Below, piece after piece: positions 1 through 11,009 of a stretch of DNA of 64,000 nucleotides. The stretch lies in the NCBI GenBank assembly GCA_963920575.1, contig OY986964.1:16061987-16125986 (forward strand). Reading direction: 5' to 3'. Source of the stretch: Narthecium ossifragum (taxonomy: Eukaryota > Streptophyta > Magnoliopsida > Dioscoreales > Nartheciaceae). Both the position numbers and the translations under genes were made by a program. The notes beneath the pieces are model-generated. The model was not told the DNA's origin, did no database searches, and saw nothing but the letters and a program-made list of their open reading frames with translations. The first letter of the stretch is position 1; each line of letters begins with the position of its first letter.

Positions 1-1052
1 ATACGAGGGAAAAACCTGCTCTCCCGAGCACCCTCAAAACAAAAGGGGGAGGAGTTCACCACAGACTGGTGAACAGCCTCAGCTCTCGACAATCAGAAGG
101 CGCGCCAACCCGCGACCTTCAACGAGAGCAAAACAACACCGTCAGGTGTACCCACAACACCTTCCCACAGCCAACAAACACAACTCGGTGTACGACCAAC
201 TAGCGCAAACCGAGGAAGCCGTCGAACCCCAACGTGTCCCACACGTAGACGATGGACACCTAGAGGTCTCCAACCTCTAGCAAACTCCCCGACAAGAGCA
301 ACCAACCCAAGCTCTTGTCCCAAATCGGTGGCTACTCCCAAAGCCACACCTGACTCCAGTCCCAAGCCAACACAGCTGCACTGGGACGAGTCACAAGGGG
401 GAAAACACCCAGCGCAGCGCCATAGAAAAACCCACGAGCCGCAAAATACCCCGAAAGCTGAAGGCTGAAGCTGAAAGCTAGAGGAAGGCGGCTCCGAAAT
501 GGGCTGCTGTTGAAGGTGCTCTCTGCCAAGAAGTGCGTGAAACTCTGGCAAGACTGGTCGCTGCCTCGTCTCCGGCAAGGCTCTATCTGGAATATGAATT
601 CCTGTGTCTGCCACAGGTACTAGCCCCAGCTAAGGCATCAACCCACTACTCTGCTCTACACCGTGCGTCATGCCCGACTGCTCTGCGGTAAGCGTCTCGC
701 GCCCCTCGCAACCAGCACCGTCGGCGGAAAGGCTCCCGGCGGCTAGCACTCAAGCACCCTGTGGGTTCCCTCTCAGTCTGGCGGTCCAGGCTACCTCTCA
801 AAGGACTGGCAAGACGTTGCTGCTGCCACGGCTGTCGCTGATGCTGAAACCACAGCCTCTACCAACGGCTACACTGCCGTTCCCCAGAAGCAGGAACGAC
901 AACCCCGAAACTCATCACGACCACCGACCAATAGTCCGGTGTCAACCCTCAAGTCATCTATCTCAGTATCCAGAGTATAGTCCAGGGCGTCCCCCGTTGT
1001 CGCTCCAAGTTACCGAGCCAGGTGATCCAACCAACCCGCGTGCTACCACACC

Positions 1053-1127
1053 ACCCTTGGAGGGTTGTGTAGTTGGGAGTACCAAAAACAAAGGAAGGTA
1101 CTCCCAACTACACCACCCTCCAAGGGT
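1053..1127. repeat. 31-bp inverted repeat with 13-nt loop (foldback)
   Basis: The left arm 1053-1083 and the right arm 1097-1127 are reverse complements with one mismatch (30 of 31), separated by a 13-nt A-rich loop. Transcribed from either strand it would form one long stem. It lies in the leader of the family I element. It could be a small foldback insertion or a structural element of the retroelement RNA. Confidence 0.85.
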
Positions 1128-1656
1128 AGGTGCTAAAGAACAGTACGCGAACTGCTCCCAACATACAACCAACAATGTCCCTAGTGGCCCCGACAAGCGC
1201 CACTACGCATCGCTTCTTGGGAAGGTAAGAAAATAAAGGCTTCCCAGGCAAGCGATACTCCAGGAGTCCAAAACATCCGGGATCCGGGACATCTCCTTCA
1301 ATCAGTCCTCAATTGTCGAAGGCTCTCCAACATCATCTCTGAACCCTAGCAGGTTCACTTCTCGAGATTTCGAAAGTACAAATATGACACACGTCTGATT
1401 ACCTACTCGCTCATCTCCAGCAGGGGGAAGATACACTATCAGACGAGGGAACGGACAACACCGGCGTGCGTGCACACCTCCCCTTGAGGTGTCACGACAC
1501 AACCGAAAACCAAAACACAACAACAAACAAGATAACTAATGCACATCACACACATTCACAAACAGTCATGCAAGGATGTTCTAGACCTAGAACTATCCCA
1601 TTCCACACTCAAAATCTCAACCGTAAGCCTAATCCTATCCCTGGGATCTACAGCCT

Positions 1657-1668
1657 GCTCTGATACCA
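1657..1668 (-). other. Primer binding site, iMet-tRNA type
   Basis: On the minus strand this reads TGGTATCAGAGC, the standard complement to the 3' end of plant initiator-methionine tRNA. It lies three bases inside the LTR end at 1672. Many plant Ty3 chromoviruses and Copia elements use this primer. It shows that 1672-8443 is a 5' LTR and not a solo LTR. Confidence 0.85.
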
Positions 1669-2587
1669 AACTGTCACGCCCCGACCCAAAAAACCCATCC
1701 AGATCGAGCCGTGAGCCACCTAAACCTGTTTACATCATCAATTGGCGCACAAGTATATAACTGTTATGAATTTAAACAATTTAATCCTCAAGTTCATAAA
1801 AAACAAATTCGGCAGAATCCCCTTTATAATTATAGCACAAGAAACCTGTACATTTGATAATTTTACAACTTTACAACTTCAATATCAATACATTCATCAA
1901 TATCTACATTAAAGAATATTACAACATTTCTCACATAAAACTGAATTAATAATCATACAATTCTGTTCTTGGATACATCAGATTATACATCATTGATTAA
2001 AACTGTAAATGAACTGTAGAAGAACTCCTCGAAACTCCAAGTCCTCGATCACCTCTAAACATAGCGACATCTTCTAGAAGATCACCTGAAAGAAGGAACT
2101 GTATCGATCTGCATCGCCGATGCAGCCCAGGTAGGATGAGCAACAATGCCCAGTAAGGTTCTACTTTACGTCACACTCAAGAAAGGGGAAACCATAACAG
2201 TATTGTCCTTCATCCCAAGTCCAAGGTGTCACTGGAAGCGTCACGCCTTGTCGATCCAGAATGGGCCCCTAAATAGGGTCACCCTCACCCAAGCGGCGAA
2301 ACAAGGAGGATGACTAACACGAGCTCGGACCCAGGGTCGGTGCATCGCCGCTGCACTCACCGCCGGAGCTCTCACCATACACCACCCCATGTACGGGGAC
2401 ATACGTCATGTACATCGACATCCACACTTAGGCCCTTGGGACAAACAGACAATACGACCTCTATTCCTCAATAACAATATAATATTCTAGTCCGAGTACC
2501 TAATAATCCTCGAATGATGTCAAACATAATCATGGATGACAATCACGTCCTAAGCCTCGACTACCCAAACCCCGGTCCTAGGGCTAG

Positions 2588-5261
2588 TGTCGCGCCCCGA
2601 CCCGCGAAAGCCCAACCGGGCCGGGCGACGCGAACCGGAACCTAACACAACGCGGAAAACAAAGCTGGCGAGGGTTCCCTCTAACTTATTGGTCTCCCTA
2701 GCAGTTCACCAAAAGCACCCTCAATTTAAAAAAATAACAATTAGCAGAACCTCGAATCACAGATTTAAAACTCAAAGTGTTTAATATACATAACCTCGGA
2801 GAGGGGAAGATTCGAATACAACATTACTCCCGTAGGAGACTAACTAACCAAAGGTAAAAGCAGTAAATATCGCCACCTCTCAAAGTCCACCAGGCGCCAT
2901 TGCACCGCCGACCAACTGCCCGGTAGGGGTCACGGAAGAAAAACTGACGCCTGCACCTGCAAAACGCAGCCCGGGTAGGTGTGAGCACTAAGCTCAGTAG
3001 GGATCTACACTACGACACACAGAAAGAAGAGGGAAACGCAACAGTGCCGCCCTCAAGCAAGACTTGGGTGTGCAGCAAGAGTCCCACAACCCTTCGCCGG
3101 TGTCCATGAAGGGAGGCCCAGTTATGGTCTTCCCGCTGAACTGGTCACATACTGGGTTGCCCTCAGCGAGGCAGGAAACCACACTGCCCTCTCACTAGCA
3201 GGCACCGAACACTGCTAGGCGGGCAACTACACCGCTGGGTAGGCACCTCTTCCCCCCAAGAGACAATGACCCAGACACCGGTTTGCACCCACAACGTCTG
3301 GCTCGAGGCCGACACGACCTCGACAAACATCAAGCAATAAGTGCACCAGTCATCTAAGCCTATCATCGAATCGACTGGACACCACAATTCGAACCGGGTT
3401 CAAACTACCCAACCCCGGTCCTAGAACTAAGTCCGAGCTTCTAGCCTCGGGACGGCGACCCACAAATCACCCACACCCTAACCAATGGAACTAATGCACA
3501 ATACAACAATGCATGCTATGACATGCACAAACAGGAGATAGTCATGCAACAGTATGACAAACATCATATAAGTCGACCGGATCGCTGCAGCGGTACTACC
3601 GACCGCTGCCAGCCGATCCGCAGCGGGTCCCGACATTACGACAGTACCGCGACCGTCAATCGTGGACTCCTGCAACGGGAAGCAACCCCGAAAACGAAGA
3701 TGAACAGTAAACAATATAATATTATATTTCGAAATATAATATTATATTCAAAACACCCAAAGCCTCTACTTAGGGCTAATTGATCCCGTCAATCCAACGT
3801 CCAAACGACGTCGGATTCAGGATCAAACTTAGCCATTTGTAGATGTACATGCCAGTATCAACATATCCAAAATCCATAATCATTCAACGGTTGGATTAAC
3901 GGCAAAACACTAATCAAAACCGCTAATCAAACTAACTTACCAATTAATTGCTGCAACGCAGCCCTCCAGTAAACAATTCATAACAAATCATAAACAAATC
4001 GTAAAAATATGAAATCCATTGGGTTAGAGGGTAGATTCAAAGATCTACAACTCGTATGCTCATCACAACCCAAGATCGTGTACGTACCGGCCGGAAAACT
4101 CGCCGCTAACCGGCTGTTCTTTAAGAACAGCAAAAAGCAGAGAATTCGAGCTTAATCATGCATAAAAACCTACTAAGATCTCAACTAAAGATCATAAAAC
4201 TCATATCAGAAATTTTACTAGGCATGAGGAATCCAACAAGACAAAGATCAACAAGATCCAACGGCTAGATCTAAAGAAACCCATTAAAGAACACAGTAGG
4301 TAGAAGAACCTACCGAAGAACGCTTTCCTTAGCTGATCCCTCGCAACCAGTCACCAACAAGCCTCCAAACCACACCAGGAGCCTTCCTCTCGTTGCCACG
4401 GATCCAACGAGCCTTAGAACACCCAAAATAATGGTCGGAGGAGGGAGAACGGAGGAGAAGAAGCTCGCCGGCAGGAAGAGGAGAGGAAACAGAGCTTTCA
4501 GGTGAGAAGAAAGAAGAAGAGAAGAAGAAGGAAGGAGGGGAAGAAGAAAAGAAGGAAAAGGGGGAGGGGACAGCCGGGAAAGGGGGGAGAAAGGTGAAGG
4601 AGGGGAGGGAAAGTCCTCCCCTTTTGACAAGAGAGAGCGGCAGCCAGCGGCGGCCGTCCTCGCGAAGCAGAAAAAGCCACCGACGTGATTCCGATCGATC
4701 GTTCCAAGGAGCAGTCGATCGCTCGCGCCCCGGATCGATCCCAACAACAAGTTGGATTGATCCGACACAGGCTGGATCGATCCAACACCAAGTCAGATCG
4801 ATCTGAGCGGGTCAAAACCCACCGACTCGAGTCCGATCGATCGCTCAAAGGAGCGATCGATCGCTCCCGAGCCGCCAACAGCCCAAAGACCTTCTGTACT
4901 AAGCGATCGATCTCCAAAGCATGTTAGATCGATCTGGCTAGCAAGGCCAGATCGATCTCACTAGCAATCCAGATCGATCGCCTTCGCCCAGAAAGGCAAA
5001 CTTGGGCTAAAACATAAGCCCAAGCTCAGATCTTCCGATCTCGGGTTCACCTAGCCATTCTAAAGAAACACGAACACAGACAAGGTCAGTGTGTGCACAC
5101 GCGGGTGTGAAACAAACCAACAAGGTGCAATTTACCAAATTGCCCTTGCGATCCAAGAAACAATGCGATCCACCGGATCGCGCGCTCGACGCGAAACAAA
5201 CCAACGAGCCACGGGCCTGACCCAGCCAGTCGACCCAGGAGTAGAGGGACGGGTCCTCACA
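2588..5261 (-). mobile_element. Solo LTR, chromovirus family II, TSD gctag
   Basis: A 2674-bp unit begins TGTCGCGCCCC and ends GGGTCCTCACA (TG...CA) and is flanked by gctag at 2583-2587 and 5262-5266. No internal region is present, so it is the product of LTR-LTR recombination. It contains a 36-bp perfect AT palindrome (3713-3748), a GC-rich hairpin segment (about 3585-3640) that recurs in other copies, a purine-rich tract (4440-4610), and a cluster of GATCGATC palindromes (about 4690-4985). It is nested in the family I 5' LTR. Confidence 0.9.
3713..3748. repeat. 36-bp perfect AT-rich palindrome centred on TTCGAA
   Basis: Every base from 3713 to 3748 pairs with its mirror position around 3730/3731. 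Degenerate versions occupy the same place in other family II LTRs, near 29390-29432, 35755-35792 and 37335-37375, and near 31190-31232 in the opposite orientation. Position and form are thus conserved within the family. Confidence 0.85.
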
Positions 5262-5979
5262 GCTAGATTCGGGCTACCCGAGAATCCCGGATCGGCGATC
5301 GAATCCATCGCCTACCACCTAGCCTAAATGCTTATAATGCAATCAAGATACATGCAATCCTCACGCGCACACTAACAGATCAGGACAGGCAACAGTATGT
5401 CAAACATCATACAGGGCTAGGCATAGCACCAAACTTGCCAAGGGTAAAACATAGCAAGGGTCTGAACAAGCGAACATACATTTCAGCATTTCAACGGCGC
5501 CTACAGGCCGTAAACAAGTAACAACACATTCAATCGGAATTTCGGCATTACGACGACGTGAACGGCCATCTACCGAAAATTCTACAACGGGGCACACCCC
5601 CAACCAAACAATTAACAACCAAATACGTTTACAATAAACATCAATTAGGGCACACCTTCGGCCCATTTCTTGGTTCTCCATAAATTAAATAAAAACGGGC
5701 GCACAGCCGACCCTACGCATCGACATAATAAAAAAATACATAATTGAAGCAACTAAACTAATATTACGACAAGTGGATAGGGAGAAGATCAATTAGCACT
5801 AGTGGTTGGCATTTAACAATAAGTACAGAGACAACGATAAAAATTCAGTAGAGACTAAATTGAAAGGCTGCAGCCATGCCGAACAATTAGACAGGACCAA
5901 ATTGACAGAAGTTAAATGGAATTCCCAGCTTTGCCCTCAATGTGGTCCTCTGCCTGGCTCCCGATCGGTCGGCACCTAG

Positions 5980-6531
5980 TGTCGCACCCCGACCCGCGAA
6001 AGCCCAACCGGGCTGAGCGACGCAAATCGAAACCTAACTAAATGCAGAAATAAAGGCGAGGGGTCCCCCCAACTTACTGATTTCACAAAACAATTCATAA
6101 GCACCCCTGAATATTACAACAAATTTAAAACCTCAACAGATAGAATATAATAATCCAAAACCTCAAAGGGGGTTATAACAGTTTATACATCATACTCCCG
6201 TAGGAGACTAACTATAACAAAAGTGTAGAATGTGATCACCGAACCTCAGACCCCGCCAGACGCCGCCGCGCCTTCAAACACCTGCCCGGTAGGGGCTACT
6301 GAAGAAGAGCTGGTGCCTGCACCTGCAAAATGCAGCCCGGGTAGGAGTGAGCATAAAGCTCAGTAGGGTTCTACACTACGCCACACAGAAGGAAGGGGAA
6401 CGCAAGAGTGTTGCCCTCAAGTAAGACCTAGGTGTATACAGGGGTCCCATAACCCCACCGCGTGTCCCTGAGGCCCACGAACATGGTCGCACTCAGTAAC
6501 AGGAAACAGTCGCTCAAATGTCGCTCAAATG
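5980..6531 (-). mobile_element. Truncated family II LTR (3' part only)
   Basis: It starts with the family II terminus (TGTCGCACCCC, a variant of TGTCGCGCCCC) and aligns with the first part of the LTR at 2588, then stops at the Athila LTR at 6532. What follows the Athila LTR at 7981 is family I sequence, so the remainder of this copy was lost. No matching 5-bp duplicate was found. Confidence 0.7.
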
Positions 6532-7980
6532 TGTCACGCACAGCGGTCGCAGTACAGTACAGCATAAGAGAGGTCGAACCCACAGAGAGACAAGCAGAAA
6601 ACGTCCAAAACACAAATAATAATGAATTGAAGACAAATGAGAACTTAGGAATTAACTAAATCAGATCAAAGGATTTAATTGAAATATAAGATTAACTAAG
6701 GATATCAGGATTTTAATAAGGCTAGGCTTCAGGAATCACTTCACTCGGATTTAGGTTCTTCTCTTCTCAATGGTTCATATAATACACAGTTAAGGGATTC
6801 ACATCCCAATCACCTTAACCGGGAGATATGGAACTATAAACCTAACAAAATATATAAATGTCTCTTCCTACGATTGATTCTTCCTTATTATAGTTCTAAC
6901 TTCATCCAATCCAAATACCGGCTGTCACTACAGGCAACGCGCAGCAAAAGTTCATCGGGACAAAGCCCTAACTCTATCTACCCGGATCTCTAAGAATACA
7001 CAATACCAACTCTCACAATCGGCAATGCATAGCAAAGGTCTCGCGAGACTCGGTAGGAGAATCAAAAGAGATAACTATGGGATCACAATATCATAAAAGA
7101 AGCATGACTGGATTTATAATATTAATCATCCACATAGAAATCTATAATCTGAAAATAATCTTTGAAGATCCAATACATAGAAAAGAGTTTAACAATAAAG
7201 ATTAAAACTATTAACCATTGTTGGAGAAGAAGCCCTAGTCCTCGCTAGATCATCCGTCCGCCATGCCCGCGGATTACTCGGCCATGGATGGAGATTCCTT
7301 GATCTTCTTCCTTTGGAAAACGTCCAGAAAAGAGCCTCCAAAAATGTCCAAGAACTCCCCTTTGATTAACCCTAAGTTTCCTATTTATAGCCCCAAAGTC
7401 TCTCTATCCTCGGATTAGATCTAAACCGTTGATTTGCTTCACTGGGAAAGTAGGATCGATCCCTTGCATCAAAATCTTCAATTTCTGTCTACGCCCGAGT
7501 CGGATCGATCCTACTATAGGTGTCGGATCGATCCTACTCAGTAGGATGGATAGTAGGATCGATCCTACTATGAATAGCTGAAAAGTATGCGTTTTGTCAG
7601 GTCTGCGTGTAGACGGATCGATCCCACTATAGGTGTCGGATCGATCCTTCTTTCCAGAGTATTTACTGTTTTACCATCCAGACTGCGCCATCGGTACTAA
7701 AATTGCCGTAACATCCTCTAGGAAACTCGGAATCATGAACCGTAAAATTCTCCAAAAACTAGACTTCAAGAGCTTTCCAACCATATATGGAACATCATCT
7801 AGTTCTTTCTGAAAAGGTACAGTTTTGGCGTTGAAAACCCATCTTTGCTTCAATTTCCTGCATAATACAAATAACTTTGTGAAGCAACATATACGGACGA
7901 AATCATCTATATTAATCATGAAAACTAAGCAAATAAGCTGCTCTTAGTCATGTTCAGAGTGCACTTTCATGCACTCATCA
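6532..7980 (-). mobile_element. Athila-type LTR, probably solo, flanks rearranged
   Basis: The 1449-bp unit ends GCACTCATCA at 7980 exactly like the LTRs of element A (48669, 56713). It shares with them a block at about 7725-7815 that corresponds to 48395-48480. A TATA box on the minus strand lies at 7382-7390. Just upstream of it are repeated GGATCGATCC palindromes (7453-7647) where element A has GGTCGACC ones. The 5-bp flanks do not match and belong to different host LTRs, which implies a deletion after insertion. The left border is the less certain one. Confidence 0.7.
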
Positions 7981-8443
7981 TCGCCGCAGATCACCGTTTC
8001 CTCAAGCCGATGTTGCCGCAGGTCGTCGCCAAGCTCTTCGCCAAGCTCCTCTCCGGCCACCTCTCTCATTCTCTCGTTCTCTTGTCGCGATTCGGATGCC
8101 CTAACAAGAGATGGGTTAAGTGGAGGCTTAAGTACTAATGGCTTAAGATTAGATCCTGGCCGTCCGATCGGCCAGATCTGATCCCCTAAGCTCAAACCTT
8201 GTTCTAACCAAGATCCTTCGATCTAGGGTTCCCCTGATGATCTAATCAAGCACATACATCCCCACATGGCTGTGTATGCAAAACGCGTGTGTGAAACCAA
8301 CTCCGTCAAGGGTAGTTTACCAAATTACCCCTGGAGCCGCAAAGATCATAGGGGATCGTGAAGCAAGGCCAGCCAACCCAACCCAACCGATCCAGACCCT
8401 CGACCGATGCGGTCAGATCAGGTTGGAGGTATGGGTCCTCACA

Positions 8444-9387
8444 GGAATACTCCTTTTCAATCCTCTCTTTGAGGGTTTTCACTCGTCGTTGCGTGGGATC
8501 GGACGAGGGGTCTCTAGATCGAGGCAGCTCTCTGGGAATATAAGTTTCCTTCGATCTTGGCATTTGTATTGCCGAGGTCTGGAGCACAACTTTCCCCTTG
8601 GGAAGAGCCTTGTCTTTTATTGTGCGGTCGGAAGTTTTGTCCGCGGTATGATCTTTGCGAGCCATCTGGTGTAAGTAATTCTCGTTGTCGGTGGCCTTGG
8701 AAGTCAGCTCCTCGAAAGAAAGCAGACGGACACCTTATAGGTAGAGGGTCATTTCTGGCCGTAGGTTGTTCATGCACATCCGCACAGCTTCTGGTTCTGT
8801 GATGGGATGTGGGCAGTGGATACTCAGATTTCTCCACCTGTTGATAAATCAGCAGCCTTCTCATGCTGGCTCTGTTCGGTTTGAGTGAGCTCTGTAATCC
8901 CGACAGTCCTTTGGGTGCTATAAAATCTTTGGAGGAACGCCTCTTGCATCTGCTCCCATGAACTGATGGATCCTGGAAGTAGTTTGTTGTACCAAGTGAA
9001 GGGCGGTCCTGAGAGTGTTTGGACAAACTGGTGAAGAAGCAGTTCGCCATTGTGAGTCGTATCTTGACATGCTGCTAGGAAGTGAGCAATATGCTCATGT
9101 GGGGATCCGGTCCCGTTAAACTTGGTGAACTGAGGCTGTCGATAATTTGCTAGGTACGGGACCAAGTCGATTTCAGCTGCGTACGACTTCATGTACCTAG
9201 GCCTCATGGCATACTGTTGCTGCATGTGGAATGCTCTCACGCTCTCGGCGACCATTTTCTGTACGGTGTCGAGAGGTACCATATTTGGCGGTACATTGTT
9301 GTGAGAATGGTTCTCGACATGCGAGTTGTTTTCGGGTATTTGGGTCTTTAGATTGGCTATCTCTGCATCCTTCAACTGGAGTGTGTT
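8444..9387 (-). pseudogene. Tat-lineage gag, C-terminally truncated and frameshifted (Tat-1)
   Basis: Reading minus from 9387, the frame encodes a coiled-coil-like stretch and then a recognisable plant retrotransposon gag core. It has the block IDLVPYLANYRQPQFTKFNG, then SPHEHIAHFLAAC and PFTWYNKLLPGSISSWEQM, as in PF03732-type gag of Ty3/gypsy elements. After about 9050 the frame is broken: gag-like residues reappear in other frames (8650-8790, 8450-8665) with an in-frame stop. At 8443 the coding sequence is cut by the family I LTR. In this lineage gag forms the virus-like particle; this copy cannot make a full product. The frame is continuous with the upstream ORF at 9388-10827 except for one TGA. 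Confidence 0.75.
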
Positions 9388-10827
9388 TCACAGCTGCTCC
9401 AGCTCTTCCTCGAGTGTGGTTGCAAGGACTTGATATCTCTCCGGGGATCTAATTGTTGGTGAAGGCGATCGAATCTCCGGGGATTCAGGCATAACAAGGG
9501 ATTCTTCTTCATATGATACTTCAGAGGTTGCATCTTTGCTGCCAAGGGAACGAGTGACGCTCCGAGTGTGGGGACGATTGGGATGTATATTAATTTGAGG
9601 TAGACCGACGATGGTAGCATCTCGGGGTTCCTCGACGGCAACTTTCTTTTTCCGTCTCTTTGCAGGGACATTTGACGAAGTAGATGTCTCGTCATCTTGG
9701 ACTCCTACAGGCATCGCTGTGATGATGTTAAAGTTGTTCTCCTGGAGGACTCCTTTTGCACCGCCGTATGTTGGTGACAAAGCTTCAGGATGGTTGGTGT
9801 TGAGCGACGACCCGTAATATGGACGGCTTGAGCCCGTGGCATGGACAGGAGGGGGGTATGTAACTGCTTTTGAACTCGCCTTCTTCTTCTTCTTGGCGGG
9901 TTTCTCCGTTTTGGCAGGAAGATAATTGGTTTGTGGAGTGTTGCAGCTTGACTCTGGCTGAAGAATGTCGTCGCCAATATAGTTGCTACCCTCGCTCACG
10001 TCAGAGGCTGCTTCGATTTGAAGGCTCTGCAGCTCCTGGGTTATATAATAAGCATAAGCCGCTCGCATATCAGCGAGGTAAACTTGATGGTTTGGACTCT
10101 TCAGGTCCGGATTCCTCCGTTGGCGCTCGTACTCTGCCCGAAGTAACTGGACATAACAATGGCGAACATGCAGCGACTCTTCACCATTGCCGGTTGCATG
10201 GAGACCAATCCAAGGTCTATAAGGATAAACTTCGTACCGAGCCTCGTACGCAAGTTCAGGGATCACCAATGCTTTTATAGCAGAGGGAAATGTTAATTTA
10301 ATAGGGGTTATCTCGGCCGTTTTAGGCCCTTTTCTGGAGGTGATAAGCGTGAAGCCATCGTCATCTGTCGGGATACGTCCAGCGCGACTGGCTGCCCCCA
10401 GCTGTGCTTGAGAAATATTTGGTTTCATCGAGTGCTCAGCAGTCTTCGGGCGCGCATGAGCGTTTCCGGCATTCTGACGAATAGAGGGTCCGAGTATAGG
10501 GAACTTGACGTCGTGCCCCCCTTGGTGCGTAGGATAAGCCATCATCTCCTCGTACGGCCGCTGTGCTGACGCCTTCACTTGTGCATTGGAAGTAGCCATC
10601 ATTTTGGTACCGGAGGTAGCCGCAACCGAAGTGACAATAGAGATTTTGGCGCCAGGTGTAGTCGGCGCTTTTGTGCTGGTGACCGTCGTAACTGGAGTTG
10701 TAAGTGAAACTTTGGATGGTGCAGTGCGCATGGGGAGTCCGTCAGTACCCATGGGGATGTCGAACCAAAGATCACCGAAGCGGATAGTCACGAACGCCTC
10801 CAAAGTTACTTGTGCCATATCCTTCAT
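9388..10827 (-). CDS. Tat-1 upstream ORF (479 codons), N-terminal part of the gag polyprotein or Ogre/Tat-like ORF1
   Basis: It starts MKDMAQ and ends in a charged LEEELEQL stretch just before a TGA at 9388-9390; the same frame continues into gag. I recognise no catalytic motif. Visible features are a Thr/Ser/Pro-rich N-terminal third (residues about 35-90), a DDDGFTLITSRKG segment near residue 170 resembling the DDGWTLVTRRK-like segments of plant Tat elements, Lys-rich patches (residues about 305-315 and 385-395, KRRKKK), and an acidic C-terminal third. Tat/Ogre elements are known to carry extra coding sequence before gag. The PBS-like site lies only about 160 bp upstream, which fits the first ORF of an element. 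It is translated as a plausible intact frame, but whether it is expressed is unknown. Confidence 0.55.
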   Translation of the reverse strand: MKDMAQVTLEAFVTIRFGDLWFDIPMGTDGLPMRTAPSKVSLTTPVTTVTSTKAPTTPGAKISIVTSVAATSGTKMMATSNAQVKASAQRPYEEMMAYPTHQGGHDVKFPILGPSIRQNAGNAHARPKTAEHSMKPNISQAQLGAASRAGRIPTDDDGFTLITSRKGPKTAEITPIKLTFPSAIKALVIPELAYEARYEVYPYRPWIGLHATGNGEESLHVRHCYVQLLRAEYERQRRNPDLKSPNHQVYLADMRAAYAYYITQELQSLQIEAASDVSEGSNYIGDDILQPESSCNTPQTNYLPAKTEKPAKKKKKASSKAVTYPPPVHATGSSRPYYGSSLNTNHPEALSPTYGGAKGVLQENNFNIITAMPVGVQDDETSTSSNVPAKRRKKKVAVEEPRDATIVGLPQINIHPNRPHTRSVTRSLGSKDATSEVSYEEESLVMPESPEIRSPSPTIRSPERYQVLATTLEEELEQL

Positions 10828-10986
10828 TTAAGAAGGAAGACTTGTCAGGACATATGTATTTTGATTTTGATTTTGATTTTGATGATGATTTTTTTTTTAA
10901 TTTTCTTTTTCTTTAATTTTGATGATGAAATTTTTTTCATCATCATTTTTGTTTTAATCGGATCTAGAGATGGGAGGTAAGGTGTG

Positions 10987-11004
10987 GTCCCACTGGGCGT
11001 GCCA
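10987..11004 (-). other. Putative primer binding site of Tat-1
   Basis: The plus strand reads gtcccactgggcgtgcca, so the minus strand starts TGGCACGCCCAGTGGGAC. This is the arrangement seen at the 5' end of plant Tat-lineage elements, directly between the LTR and ORF1. I do not assign the tRNA from memory. Confidence 0.6.
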
Positions 11005-11009
11005 GATTT

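Larger units (their letters stand above)
1..1671 (-). mobile_element. Internal leader region of a family I chromovirus-like retrotransposon (continues beyond left edge)
   Basis: This is the stretch that follows the primer binding site of the minus-strand element whose 5' LTR lies at 1672-8443. Several short ORFs occur on both strands (a 173-codon one at 93-614, minus), but none shows a zinc knuckle, protease or other gag/pol motif I recognise. I therefore read it as untranslated leader plus possibly the divergent N-terminus of gag. The rest of the element would lie to the left of the window. A near-perfect foldback sits at 1053-1127. Confidence 0.55.
1672..8443 (-). mobile_element. 5' LTR of a family I chromovirus-like element, split by later insertions
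   Basis: The minus-strand LTR begins TGTGAGGACC at 8443 and ends GGGGCGTGACA at 1672. Its parts are 1672-2587, 5262-5979 and 7981-8443. Each part aligns by eye with the plus-strand family I LTR at 31630-34364: shared ends, a shared block near 5270-5360 matching the complement of 33430-33520, and a shared tract near 8260-8330 matching 31690-31790. The pieces between are a family II solo LTR, a truncated family II LTR and an Athila LTR. The flank at 8444 is Tat-1 gag, so the element inserted there; the expected 5-bp target duplicate would be ggaat beyond the left edge. Confidence 0.75.

Noticed and set aside
93..614. 173-codon minus-strand ORF as a host gene
   Set aside because: No recognisable domain, overlapping ORFs in other frames, and a position in a retroelement leader.
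4310..4917. Overlapping Ser/Pro/Leu-rich ORFs, also at 30092-30456 and 36121-36547
   Set aside because: They arise from the purine-rich tract conserved in family II LTRs; three frames are open at once and none is conserved as protein.
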